Below the pieces are notes generated by a model that was not told where the DNA came from, made no database searches, and saw only the letters and a program-made list of their open reading frames with translations. From the NCBI GenBank assembly GCA_004519485.1, contig CP038106.1, forward strand, positions 434,001 to 498,000: a stretch of DNA of 64,000 nucleotides, in the 5' to 3' direction. This stretch comes from Nannochloropsis oceanica. Its lineage: Eukaryota > Sar > Eustigmatophyceae > Eustigmatales > Monodopsidaceae. A program made the translations under genes and the position numbers. Shown here one piece after another: positions 54,536-64,000 of the stretch. How positions within the stretch are numbered: position 1 is the stretch's first letter; each line of letters starts with the position of its first letter.

Positions 54536-55250
54536 GGTCGGAGGCGCGAGCCGCGATCTGGTAGAGGCCAGGAAGCGGAGGAGGCAGACTATAAAAGGCG
54601 CAGATCCTGCCTGTCGTCGGCGTGAATGATTTGGGCGTGTGTTGGGCTGTGTTGTGCTGCGATGCGGTCTGTCGATATGAGGCCGCCAAAAAAGGGGCGA
54701 TTTTTGGCGAGACGGGGGGCTGCTTTCTTCTTCTTTAAAAAAAAGTCCCCTCTTGTGCGCAAGCACAATGTCTGGCGTGAATGGATAAGTGAAGTGATCA
54801 GAAATGTGGTAGTGCCACAGTAGGTAAAAAGAAAGTCGTCCTCGTGAGGAGGGAAAAGTCCCAACATCATGAAAATTGAACTGTAACTATAGCTTCCAAG
54901 TTCTGAGTTACAACCCCACACAGGCCTCACCAAATGCAGGCCAAGCTCGGCCACCATTTTCATCACACCGCCCTGCATGTTGGCAGAGATCTTTGATGAT
55001 GGTTCTGGGTTTGTGGAGACCCTTCACACCTTTATATGGGGCAAGGGAGACGTGCAGCTACGCATGGGCCAAGCATCGACGCGTCTACGAGGACCTACGC
55101 GAACCACACATCGCGTTTTAAGACGGGATCACAAAGCAAGTGGCCTGTCACTATCCATCAACTTACCTGTTCCCCTTTGTCCTCCCCCCCTATCCACCCG
55201 CACAACCCCTCAACCGAACAGGCATCCGTCCCCCTTCTTCCCCCTTGACA
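54536..55250. promoter_or_regulatory. Divergent intergenic region
   Basis: 715 bp between the PH/coiled-coil start (minus) and the dehydratase start (plus). The open frame from the PH gene extends 77 codons into it but looks like leader. No motif singled out. Confidence 0.4.
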
Positions 55251-56979
55251 ATGAACGGCATGGACACCATCGCGGGTAGCGGCAGCGAGCTCCAGCATAC
55301 GCCCAAAAACATCCTGGTCACCGGGGGCGCGGGTTTCATGTACGGTTGGGTGGATATGCGGGGCAAGGGGCTGACGACACATTACAGCAGCTAATGGATG
55401 TCCCTCCTTCTTTCTCTCCTTCCCCCAAACACCGTAGCGGCTCACACGTGGCCATCTTGCTCGCGCACAAGTATCCCAAGTACAAGATCGTGGTGCTAGA
55501 CAAGTTGGATTGTAAGTCTTGTAGGTTTTTACGGCGTAGGGTTCTGCAGTCGCTTCCTTTGTGTCAAAAGCGTTGTGGATGTAGAGCGAGGAGAGACTAT
55601 GCTAGGGGCACACGTCGACAAAGTTGCCATGCGGTATCCCAGGCATTTACGCACACACCGCTTCAAAAGCCTCACACTATGCAATTCAACTTTCTCCTTC
55701 CCAACCTCTTCCACAAACAATTAGATTGCGCGTCTTTGGACAACTTGTCTGAGGTCAACCGCCGCAGAAATTTCAAATTTGTCAAGGGAAATATATGTTC
55801 CTCCGACCTCGTCAATTTTGTGCTCGAGGAAGAGGAGATCGACACGGTCCTCCACTTGGCGGCGCAGACACATGTCGATAATAGCTTCGGGAACAGCTTC
55901 TCGTTTACCCAGAATAATATTTTAGGAACCCATGTTTTGCTCGAGAGCGCGAAGGTCCACGGCATCAAGCGCTTTGTTCATTGCTCGACAGATGAGGTTT
56001 ATGGTGAGGGTACCGCGGACCAAGAGCCCATGTTTGAGGACAATGTGCTTGAGGTAGGAAAGAATCTTTTGGGAAAGCATTGTGGGAAGAGAAGGAGATG
56101 TAAGCCGGGGATCGTATGCTTTGAGGGAGGGTGTCTTCGATATATATACATAGGGTTAGTGTGTGTGTGAGTATGTATGTATGTTTGTCTGTGTGGGTGT
56201 GTCCCCTTTTACACATTCAAACCATTCGTCTCATTTGTATTACAACACAGCCGACCAACCCCTACGCCGCTACCAAAGCTGGTGCCGAGTTTTTGGCTAA
56301 ATCATACCACCGCTCCTTCAACCTGCCCGTCATCATCACGCGTGGTAATAACGTCTACGGCCCACACCAGTACCCCGAGAAGCTCATCCCGAAGTTTATC
56401 AATTTGCTCCAGCGGGCGCGGCCATTGACGCTGCACGGCAACGGCCTCAACACGCGAAATTTTCTGTACGTGACCGATGTGGCAAAAGCTTTCGATTGCG
56501 TTTTACACTATGGCGAGACTGGCAAAATCTACAACATTGGTGGCACGCACGAGAAGACGAATGTGGATGTGGCCAAGGATTTAATAAGAAAGATGGAACT
56601 TCTGCCCTCGGCTGCTGACAATGTGAAGGCCTACCCGAGCGCTGGTGACGAGAGCGCAGCTCAGGAGAAGAGGGAGGGGCTGGACACTTCGGTCTCTTCT
56701 GCTGTTGCCGCCGCCGCTTGGGACCTCCCCAAGGACGATGATGATTCGGCTTACGGGCCCTATCTTACCTTTGTAGAAGATCGACCCTTCAATGACTTGC
56801 GCTATTCTATCAACAGTGAGGCTCTGCGGCGCTTAGGCTGGCGCGAGGAGGTATCTTGGGAGGATGGACTCGCTGAGACTATCCAGTGGTATATTCACAA
56901 GGCACAAAATCGTTGGGGCAATATCGAATCGGCCTTGGTCCCGCATCCAAAAGGTCCTCTGCCGGACGACGCGGCTTAA
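55251..56979 (+). CDS. NDP-glucose 4,6-dehydratase (RmlB/RHM N-domain type)
   Basis: Four exons, 55251-55339, 55438-55511, 55725-56053 and 56251-56979; phases agree; 406 residues. Extended SDR motifs: NILVTGGAGF joined to IGSHVAILLAHKYP (the first intron splits the Ile codon of the glycine-rich loop), DTVLHLAAQTHVDNSF, STDEVYGEG (the T-D-E active-site triad), NPYAATKAGAEFL (Tyr-x-x-x-Lys), ITRGNNVYGPHQYPEKLIPK and FLYVTDVAKAF. These match plant RHM/UER UDP-glucose 4,6-dehydratases and bacterial RmlB. Reaction: UDP- (or dTDP-) glucose to 4-keto-6-deoxyglucose, the first step to rhamnose. A charged insert of about 45 residues (about 285-330) precedes DRPFNDLRYSINSEALRRLG. The downstream epimerase/reductase is not in the window. 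Confidence 0.94.
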
Positions 56980-57558
56980 GCGGTCTCACATGAATAATTG
57001 TTTGTAGGTGAGAGGGCATGGTCGATGTGATTTGTTAGCAGTTGTCGGGTGAAATTGGGAATTATTTTTGTGAGAAGGAAAGTGCCAAGGAGAAGGGCCG
57101 ACGTTTGCACAAAGACGAAAATCAGCTCTGGTAGGCAAGAAAGACGGAAGAAATAAAGAATTAGCAGGGAGATTTGGGAAATGGTGTTTTTACGTTGTGA
57201 TCACCTGGGCTTCATTTCTACGTTCTCGCGTGCGATAAGAAATATTGTATGCTCGAATACTTTCCATGCGATCTCGCACTCGTTCCCTGACGGGGCTGGA
57301 ACGCGCAGTTTGCGTGATGAAGGAATTCACCGACCACTTAACCAGGATGCCACCGACAATTGGACCACCGAAAGCCTCGGACTCGGCACAATTTTTTCCT
57401 ATGCCCTTTCTGAGGCCATTTAATCGACGCGCGCATATTTCAGCAGCACATAAGAAATACATCGTTATACAAGAAGAACATCCAAAATGAATGTAAATGT
57501 GACACGTGTCATTTCGCTAACGATTTTTCGATTAAGTATTTTGATTAATTTTGCACAT
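56980..57558. other. Convergent intergenic region
   Basis: 3' flanks of the dehydratase and C9orf78/TLS1 genes. Overlapping short frames at 57181-57490 lack any motif. AT-rich near 57490-57560. Confidence 0.5.
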
Positions 57559-59200
57559 TTAATATTTCCTTTTCTTAAATTTGGCGTACACCTGATCATC
57601 TGACATAGTATCCCGGCCCTTAGGCCCTTCGCCATCCCCACGCTTGAAAGGAGCCTTTGGTTTAGGATCTCGCGCCCGCATGCTGATTGCGTAGTCTTTC
57701 CTATGGGCATTGTAGTTATACGTCACGTTGCCGATGATGTCTTCTTCCTTCCCCCCGCCCTGCTGCTGCCGGAGTAAGTGCTGCTCTTCCCGTTGCTGCC
57801 GAGCGAATTCTGTGGCCTCGATATTCCGCAACTTAAACTCCATGGGCAATGATACTTCAGCGATCCCCGTGCTGAATGCAATGGGAGCCCCCTCCCCAAC
57901 CCCGCCGTCGTCATTGGCGTACCCTCCCTTGCTGTGAACAGGCCCGCGACCTTGCGCATTCACCTCCTCGGTGATTGCCAAAAGTTTGTCCCGACGCGTC
58001 GACTTGGATAAGGGCAGGTCATCTCGGACAGCTGTATGTATGTAATTGTATGTATGTATGTGTACACGTCAGTATTTGGGGGGGGGGAGTGGGGGAGAGG
58101 GGAATAACAGGAGGCAATGGCTGTTCACCTGCTAGCTCTTAATTTGGTCTACTACTGCTATGACGTAAGAATACATGTTCTTATGTAAACAAAACCATAC
58201 TATCACCACAAATTACCTTCGGGCGCCTCACTCTTGGTCCCGCCGAGCTTCTCGTTTATGTACTGCTCCATGATGCGCTCGTGCACGCTCATTTCGTCCT
58301 TCTTGACGTACTTCATACCCGTAAAACTGGATTCCATCATCTAAGGGTAAGTGAAGGAATGTGTGTACAAGTGTGTCATTTCCGGAAAGCCTTCGCGTCG
58401 AGTGGACAGGGGCGCTTTCTACCAAATCAATATGGAAAATAAAGAGAAATGTCAGCAGCTCTCGCCCTCCTAGCCCCAAGTCACAGTCAAAACGAATCCC
58501 CAAATGTCTCAGAGCCATTTCATTCGTAATCCAATTCTCCATCCTCCTGCATTCCCGCATCCCTTCTCACCTCGCCTATGCTCCGTTGCCGCTCGGCTTC
58601 CTCCTCATCCTCCTCCTCTGTCGTCGAGCCTTTCTTCTTACCGGCATACCCTCCTCCATCTTCTGTGTCGAAAGTGCACGCCGCTTGGATGCCCAGCTTG
58701 GCCTTACGCTGCCTCTGTTCCTCCCGTAGCTGGGTTGAGAATGTGTGCAAGGGAGCGTGAGTGCGCGCGAATGTAGATGTAGTCGATGCACTCCACACGC
58801 AGGCGAGCTTGTTCAAAAGCCCTCAGGGTGACAAACAGACAAGCATGCAATATAGATATCTGGCGCAACCAGGCAGCTGGTTTCGATACCAAAGAGTCGC
58901 ATCACCGCCCAAACCCCACCCTCACACATACCTCTATCAACGTCTTCTGCTTGATGCCTGGGTCGTTTCCCCCTTCCTCCTCATCAGAGCTATCTGTGAT
59001 TTTGATTTACGGTGCATGAGAGAAGTGTAAGTGTTGCGTATACAAATGGAGGCCTGGGTGTGGGGTGAAGCAAGACCAAATCACACACAGACGGACAAGG
59101 TGACTCTCCTACCCCTGTGAACCCGTCAGATGATGATAATTATCATGACCTTAGATGGCGCCTTACCTGCACGTCGGCGTCGCATCTGTTTTCCCTTCAT
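57559..59200 (-). CDS. C9orf78/TLS1 (Hep59) spliceosome-associated protein
   Basis: Five exons: 59200-59167, 58993-58932, 58729-58571, 58340-58217, 58031-57559; every GT-AG junction keeps frame; 283 residues, against 289 in human C9orf78. It opens MKGKQMRRRRADSSDEEEGG, the typical basic-then-acidic start; then ELREEQRQRKAKLGIQA, MKYVKKDEMSVHERIMEQYI, the family hallmark GIAEVSLPMEFKLRNIEAT, NVTYNYNAHRKDYA and the C-terminal DDQVYAKFKKRKY. Family knowledge: Tls1 in fission yeast and C9orf78 in humans associate with Brr2 and regulate 3' splice-site choice. Nuclear. It is the most intron-rich gene of the window. Confidence 0.93.
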
Positions 59201-60064
59201 ATTCCCAACCCTTTTGATGGTCGTGATGATGGCAATGACCGCTGCGCTGTGTGGGGTGTAGTGTGTGGGTTGAGGGAGGAGGTAGTCCTGATTGACCTTC
59301 CTTCATTATGGAGCGTATTAATTTAACATATAATTATACAATGTGATAATAATCATTGCACCTATCCTGAAAGAGATAAAGACGAGCGCCCTGGCATTCG
59401 AGGACGAGGTGTGTATGCTACAGCGCTGCCTTTGGGCAGCTTTGGTTAGGTTTTTTGCGTAGAGGTGTGTGTGGCCTGGCAACCGGCTGGTGGCCGCCAG
59501 TGAGAGAAAAACATCGACACTATTTATTGTGAGGTAAACTATGATAACATCTATGGAGGACATTATTGACAACCACTAGTTGCACGTAATGACACGACAT
59601 TAAGACTGAGCCATACAGGGCATACCATTACCACGTGAGGGGTCTCTGGTTTTCACGTACGGATGTGGGCCGGGATATTTGTTGTCGTGCCAGCAGGCCT
59701 ACTAGTGGTCCTCTCTACCAGCGGTAGGCTACCACGAATACTTTTATTTCATCTCAGACGAATGAGTGCATGAATTTCGTTTGCAAGACCATAGGGCAGG
59801 AAGCATGGCGAATGAATTGGACGAAGTGGCAATGCGAGACTCCACTGGAGACAGGGCATGGTGGAAGAACTGAATTCCCTCGTAGCCCTCTTACTGTCAA
59901 AAAAACTCCACCCCATTGGATGCAGGACTCCCAACTTATCCTACCGACTGCCTCTCATACCTGCTAACCGCCCCTTTCTTGTACAATGCACAGGTAAATC
60001 ACACTAACAACGACCCTCCTACCTCCCCACCCTTGCGTCTAGCCCTCTCGGTCTCATCCTTACC
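59201..60064. promoter_or_regulatory. Divergent intergenic region, 864 bp
   Basis: Between the TLS1-like start (minus) and the PARN-like start (plus). No gene seen; short frames near 59318-59570 and 59749-59967 show no motif. Presumably holds both promoters. Confidence 0.4.
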
Positions 60065-61893
60065 ATGGACGTGACGAAGGAGAATTTTGCCGAGACCCTG
60101 CCCGAGCTCGAGGTGGCACTGCAGGACTGCGAGTTCGCGACCATCGACTTCGAGATGTCGGGAATCAGTTTGCCTGGGAATAGCGGTTCTTCCCGCCCTA
60201 ATTATGGCGACACACCACAGGAGAGGTATGCCAAAACGTACCCTATCAGCTCTCGTTACAATATCGTGCAGATGGGCGTCTGTATTTTTAGCAAAGTGCC
60301 AGACGAGAAGACAAAGAGCAAGAAGGGGGAAGAGGCCAAAAAGGAAACTTTAATCGCACGGCCATTCAATTTTTACACTTTTGCCGCAGAGGGGGAGGAC
60401 GTGGTCCTGAGCCTGTCTGCGATGCATTTTTTGAAGGACCAAGGGATGGACTTCAATAAATGGGTTCGACAGGGCGTATCGTACACAAATGAGGCAGGCG
60501 AGGCGTATTTGGTGAAGAAAATGGAGCAGGAACGGGAGCAGGACCGACAGGACGCCGAGGCAGCTGCAGCAGCAGCAGCGGGAGGAGGAGAAGCGTCGGA
60601 AAAGAGCAGGATAAAGCTGACAAGGGCAGCAGATATCGACTTCGTCAAGGCCCAGATGGAGATGGTTACAGCGTGGGTTAAGACTGAAAAGGTCGAGGGG
60701 AGTGGGAAAGGGACAGAGGAGGAAGTGAGGGAGGCGGCCCGCAGATTCAAGGAGTTGAGCTTGACGCGGACGAATGCGTTTTTGCGTCGGGCGTTGTTTG
60801 AAGCAATTGGCGCGGCGTATCCGGAGATAGTGACGGAGGCCAGGAATAACCAGGTGATATTAATGAGGCTGTCGGAGGCGGAGAAGAAGGAGAGAGACGC
60901 TGCCAGGGAGGCGGCGAGGCAGGCCAAGTTGACCAGTAAGGTGGGCATGCGCCTGGTGTTCAAGGCGATTGGCGCGTGTGGTAAACCGTTGGTGGTCCAC
61001 AATGGGATGCACGACTTGCTCTTCATGATGTCTGCATTCAACAAGCCACTTCCCGAGACCTTGATAGACTTGAAAGGGCAGCTGTCGGAATGCTTCCCGA
61101 ATACGATAATTTACGATACGAAGTACATCTCGACGAGGGAAGAGTTGTTGGGCAAAACCTTGGGGACGGATACGGGCGTGGAGGGGCTGTATCATACCTT
61201 GGTGGTAGAGGAGGACAAGAAGGAGAAAGGGGCTGGGATCGGTCCGAAGTTGGTCTTGGCGGAGGGGTTTGAGAAATATGCGGGAGGAGGGGAGGGGGGG
61301 GGGGGGGGGGAGGGTATGCACATGAAGCGGGGTATGATGCTTATTTGACGGGGGCAATTTTTGCGAGAATGCGAGAGTTGTTGAAGGAGGGAGGGAAGGA
61401 GCGGGAGGTGGCCATGAAGGTGTTCAATTACCGGAGTTTGTTCGAGACGAATCTCGGGGGAAATGATGAGTTGGTGTACCGGAAGGAGGGGCAGTTGGTG
61501 TTTCATTTGGGGTGGAGGAAGGAGGATGGCACAAGATTGAATGACGATTCCTTGATGAAAGTATTTGGAGAGCGGGCGGCGAGTGTCTCAATCTTGTGGG
61601 TTGATGACTTGTCGGCGTTTGCTGTCGTAAATGGAGAGGAGGGCTTGAAGGAGGAAGACGTGATGGGCGGGCTTACGGGGCCGGCAGCGGCCGTCGTGCG
61701 GGTGACGCCTTATAAGAAATGGTTGGAAGGGAAAGAGGCGAAAGAAAGGGTCGGGGGTGGACGAAGGGATGGAGGGGAAGATGATGATGTGGCGGGAGCG
61801 TTGGCTTGGATCATGAAGAGGACGTTGCGGCTGCTGGGGTTGAAGCCGGGGGAGAGGGAGGGACAAGTTGGGAAGCGCTTGCGTAGTGCCTAG
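60065..61893 (+). CDS. PARN: PARN-like poly(A)-specific ribonuclease with a frame break at a G17 tract
   Basis: CAF1/DEDD deadenylase. Frame 1 runs 60065-61348, frame 2 continues to 61893; the join lies at the 17-G run 61294-61310, where one more or two fewer G would restore one frame of about 608 residues. Motifs: N-terminal VTKENFAETLPELE, catalytic CEFATIDFEMSGI (Asp, Glu), SSRYNIVQMGVCIF, FNFYTFA, then VVHNGMHDLLFMM (the second Asp region), IYDTKYIST, and past the tract GYAHEAGYDAYLTG (the His-Glu-Ala-Gly-Tyr-Asp exonuclease III box) plus a C-terminal RRM-like part. Function: removal of poly(A) and maturation of small RNAs. The last catalytic Asp is beyond the break, so the frame matters. 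An assembly error in the homopolymer is the simplest explanation. Confidence 0.9.
61294..61310. repeat. G17 homopolymer in coding sequence
   Basis: Seventeen consecutive G inside the PARN-like gene, in a Gly/Glu linker. The reading frame of the conserved protein changes across it. Confidence 0.95.
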
Positions 61894-63365
61894 GGGACGA
61901 CAGGGATAATAAGATTGCTTTAAATTGAGAATTTAGACGGAATCAAGGACTAACATAATCTGCCAAATTAGGCCACGTATTAGATAAAATGCGTCATGTC
62001 GAGATCTGAGGTAGAGAGACAAGAGGCGGCTGAGTAAAAGATTAGGTAGAGAAGATGTAGCTATAGCAATAGCTCTCAGCAGGTCTTCCAGAAGGCAATG
62101 AACAGAGGAAAGAAGGATGGCTTTTTATCCTTCTCCTACTATCTCTAATCAGCAATAGGGAAAGAGGGAGGGAGGGAATGCGAGAGGGGGGAGGAAGGGA
62201 GGATCGCTGATCGCCGACACTACCTCATGTTTTCTCGGCGACCGACACAGATCAAGAAATCGAAAGAAAAGTGGTCGACAAAATTACAAGTGACTGTCAG
62301 GGAGGGGGGTTGGTTCCCTTTTTGGTGCAGGACAAGAACATCCAATTGGAGAATCATTTCAGGTAGAAACGAACCATACTACTCCGGGCTCTCCTATACA
62401 TGCGGTGCGTAGCCCCATATAACGACAGACAGCTGCATTGGTGTTCACTATGTCTGCGGTTGTCGAGAAAACAGAAAACTATTTCTTCGGGCAAACCGTG
62501 CCTTCTCATACGAGCTCGTAAGAAAGGTGCTCGAGACTGACGGGCCTGAGGCGTGCTTTGGACAAGTCGATCACTGCACTCTTTGAGAAGGCAAAGGAAC
62601 TTACTGAGAACAGATTATGTATGTATTGAACAACGACACAACCAATATCGCCGTGGTAAACGGGCCGTAGCCTTCTCCCTCGCTCCTTTCCTTTCCTATT
62701 TCTCATTCTCTCCCTCTCTCTTGCCTGTCTGCCATATCTCGTCCAGGATTTTCACAGAAGCGTAAGTTTTATCTCCACTTTTGTTTGGAGAAAATATTTG
62801 AATTTGTACATTCGTATTCAATACTGTTTTTTCCATTGTTCACCAAAGCGGCATGACCTCTCCACCTTTGCTCTTGCATACTTCCTGGTACAAAAATAGG
62901 GAATCAACATATGAAAAATAATGATATTTGGCCTGTATGGGCATCATCTCTCGGTATCTGTTTTGTTTCTTTGAATGATGTGGCGTGGAAACTGGTTTAA
63001 TCGGTCGAATGCTACTGTTTTTCATTACCGCCTTTCTCTCTGGTGAAATCTATTTTTCTGACTGCCGATCTGTGTTGCTGCCCTCCAAGTTTCTTCCTTC
63101 GCCGTCCTCCTTCTTCTTCTTTTCATATCCTTCTGTGCGTAGTCGCTGTGCTGCCACATTAAAGACAGGCTGTACCTTGCTATCTCTTACCTCTTATTTT
63201 TCTAAGAACGGCGATACAATTGACGGCAACGATGGAGATGATGGAGTCGGTAACAGACGACGAGGGAGGAAGGGAAACACTCAGCTCCTTAAAAAAGGAG
63301 TCCTCCCGACACAGAAGAAAATTCAACTCGGGGTAAAGAGAAGTCGGGAAAAAAAGGGTGCCTTA

Positions 63366-63396
63366 TAATATATATATGTATATATATATATTATAT
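63366..63396. repeat. (AT)n microsatellite
   Basis: Imperfect alternating AT tract (TATATATATATGTATATATATATATTATAT type), about 30 bp, in intergenic DNA. Confidence 0.85.
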
Positions 63397-63725
63397 GACA
63401 GAAGGGGGAACAGAAAAACAAACAGAGATAAAAATAAATTAATCTCAAATGCAATGACGGACGCCCGTACGGACGGCAAGCAACAAACACTACCGCACTG
63501 AGCGCGGCTCTCTCTTCTTCCCCAGCCCCTCAATTTCGCTCACTCATATCTTCTCTCTCTCTGCCTGGGCTGGTAACTCCAGACAGAGCACGTGCAACAG
63601 AAGGAGCACACAAGAACGAAGCGTACGGTTAGGTCTGAGACCCGACAATTACAGGAAGCGGCCCCTCTCTGACCAAAAATATGGCACTTTAGCCCCTGTT
63701 GTCCTACTGGTGCTACTGCTGTTCA

Positions 63726-63750
63726 AACACACACACACACACACACACAC
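63726..63750. repeat. (CA)12 microsatellite
   Basis: Perfect CA dinucleotide run in the 3' flank of the gene at the right edge. Confidence 0.9.
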
Positions 63751-63802
63751 TTCTCAATCCATCCCCCATCTCTCCCATCTCTCCCATCTCTCTGCCAGAT
63801 AT

Positions 63803-64000
63803 TTAAATCGAGTCCTTTGCCTTGTTCACGGCCTTCTTGACCGCATCCGTAGTCTTGTCAACCAGGGCGTACTTCTCGTTCAACTCCAATGCCTTGTCAA
63901 TAGCCGTGTTGCTGAAGTCTACCGCCAGGCCCACTGCACTCTTCGCTTTGGTCACCAGATCGTACTGCTCATCTAAATCGGTCAACTTCGTCTTGGTCGT
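63803..64000 (-). CDS. C-terminal part of an amphipathic helical protein, 5' end cut by window edge
   Basis: The last 66 codons of a minus-strand gene entering from the right edge. The visible sequence is one charged amphipathic helix with an 11-residue-like periodicity: LDEQYDLVTKAKSAVGLAVD, FSNTAIDKALELNEKYALV, DKTTDAVKKAVNKAKDSI and stop. This is the style of LEA-like, apolipoprotein-like or lipid-droplet/stress proteins. The family cannot be named from this part. No intron is needed inside the visible part. Confidence 0.65.
   Translation of the reverse strand, partial: TTKTKLTDLDEQYDLVTKAKSAVGLAVDFSNTAIDKALELNEKYALVDKTTDAVKKAVNKAKDSI

Larger units (their letters stand above)
61894..63802. 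other. Intergenic, AT/CA microsatellites
   Basis: 1.9 kb with no supported gene. Holds an (AT)n tract at about 63366-63396 and a (CA)n tract at 63726-63750. Short frames near 62985-63368 look random. Confidence 0.5.

Noticed and set aside
1-64000. Transposons, LTR or virus-like elements, CRISPR arrays, rRNA
   Set aside because: No reverse transcriptase, integrase, transposase or capsid-like protein, long terminal repeats, spaced repeat arrays or rRNA-like sequence were seen on either strand.

Overview
The window is nuclear DNA of a photosynthetic eukaryote, most likely a stramenopile (heterokont) alga. A Nannochloropsis/Microchloropsis-type eustigmatophyte is my best guess, but it is inferred from gene style and no marker gene fixes it. 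Genes have short GT-AG introns (about 70-330 bp, one possibly near 590 bp) and about half have none. There are no operons or ribosome binding sites. Several proteins begin with a signal peptide followed by an Ala-Phe type cleavage site, the bipartite signature of import into a secondary (red-lineage) plastid: methionine aminopeptidase, stearoyl-ACP desaturase, a DUF1279 protein, an SDR and a small conserved protein. Coding and intergenic DNA is full of CAG/CTG triplets, (CCCT/GGGA)n and poly-purine runs.

Layout. 1-6.6 kb: a tubulin-tyrosine-ligase-like gene cut by the left edge, a TMEM260-type membrane glycosyltransferase, and an SR splicing factor. 7-10.7 kb: SDHAF1, a BAR-domain (CIBAR/FAM92-like) protein, plastid-type MetAP. 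10.7-13.4 kb: gene-poor low-complexity DNA. 13.4-15.5 kb: five-exon acyl-ACP desaturase. 15.5-17.7 kb: unassigned. 17.7-23 kb: a giant DUF1769/PH/DUF547 protein. 24.9-28.7 kb: a hybrid histidine kinase. 28.9-39.2 kb: SDR, small plastid protein, AMP-binding enzyme, polyQ orphan, four-exon small orphan, second SDR, DUF1279 protein. 40.2-42.8 kb: membrane-anchored GFA/CENP-V-like protein. 43.7-48.0 kb: a 1457-residue methyltransferase-glycosyltransferase fusion. 49-50 kb: thioredoxin. 50.5-54.5 kb: PH/coiled-coil protein. 55.3-57 kb: nucleotide-sugar 4,6-dehydratase. 57.6-59.2 kb: C9orf78/TLS1 splicing protein. 60-61.9 kb: PARN-like deadenylase broken at a G17 tract. The right edge cuts a small helical protein.

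The genes belong to unrelated housekeeping pathways: splicing (SR, TLS1), mRNA decay (PARN), plastid lipid synthesis and protein maturation (FAB2, MetAP), respiratory complex II assembly (SDHAF1), redox (thioredoxin) and glycan/cell-wall synthesis (TMEM260, GT15 fusion, 4,6-dehydratase). Many neighbours are divergent pairs sharing 250-720 bp promoters. I see no viral element, transposon, CRISPR array, rRNA or tRNA. The most unusual items are the GT15 fusion protein with its second, decayed GT15 unit; the histidine kinase with a split membrane sensor and a large insert in its ATP lid; the giant DUF1769-PH-DUF547 protein; and the homopolymer frameshift in PARN.
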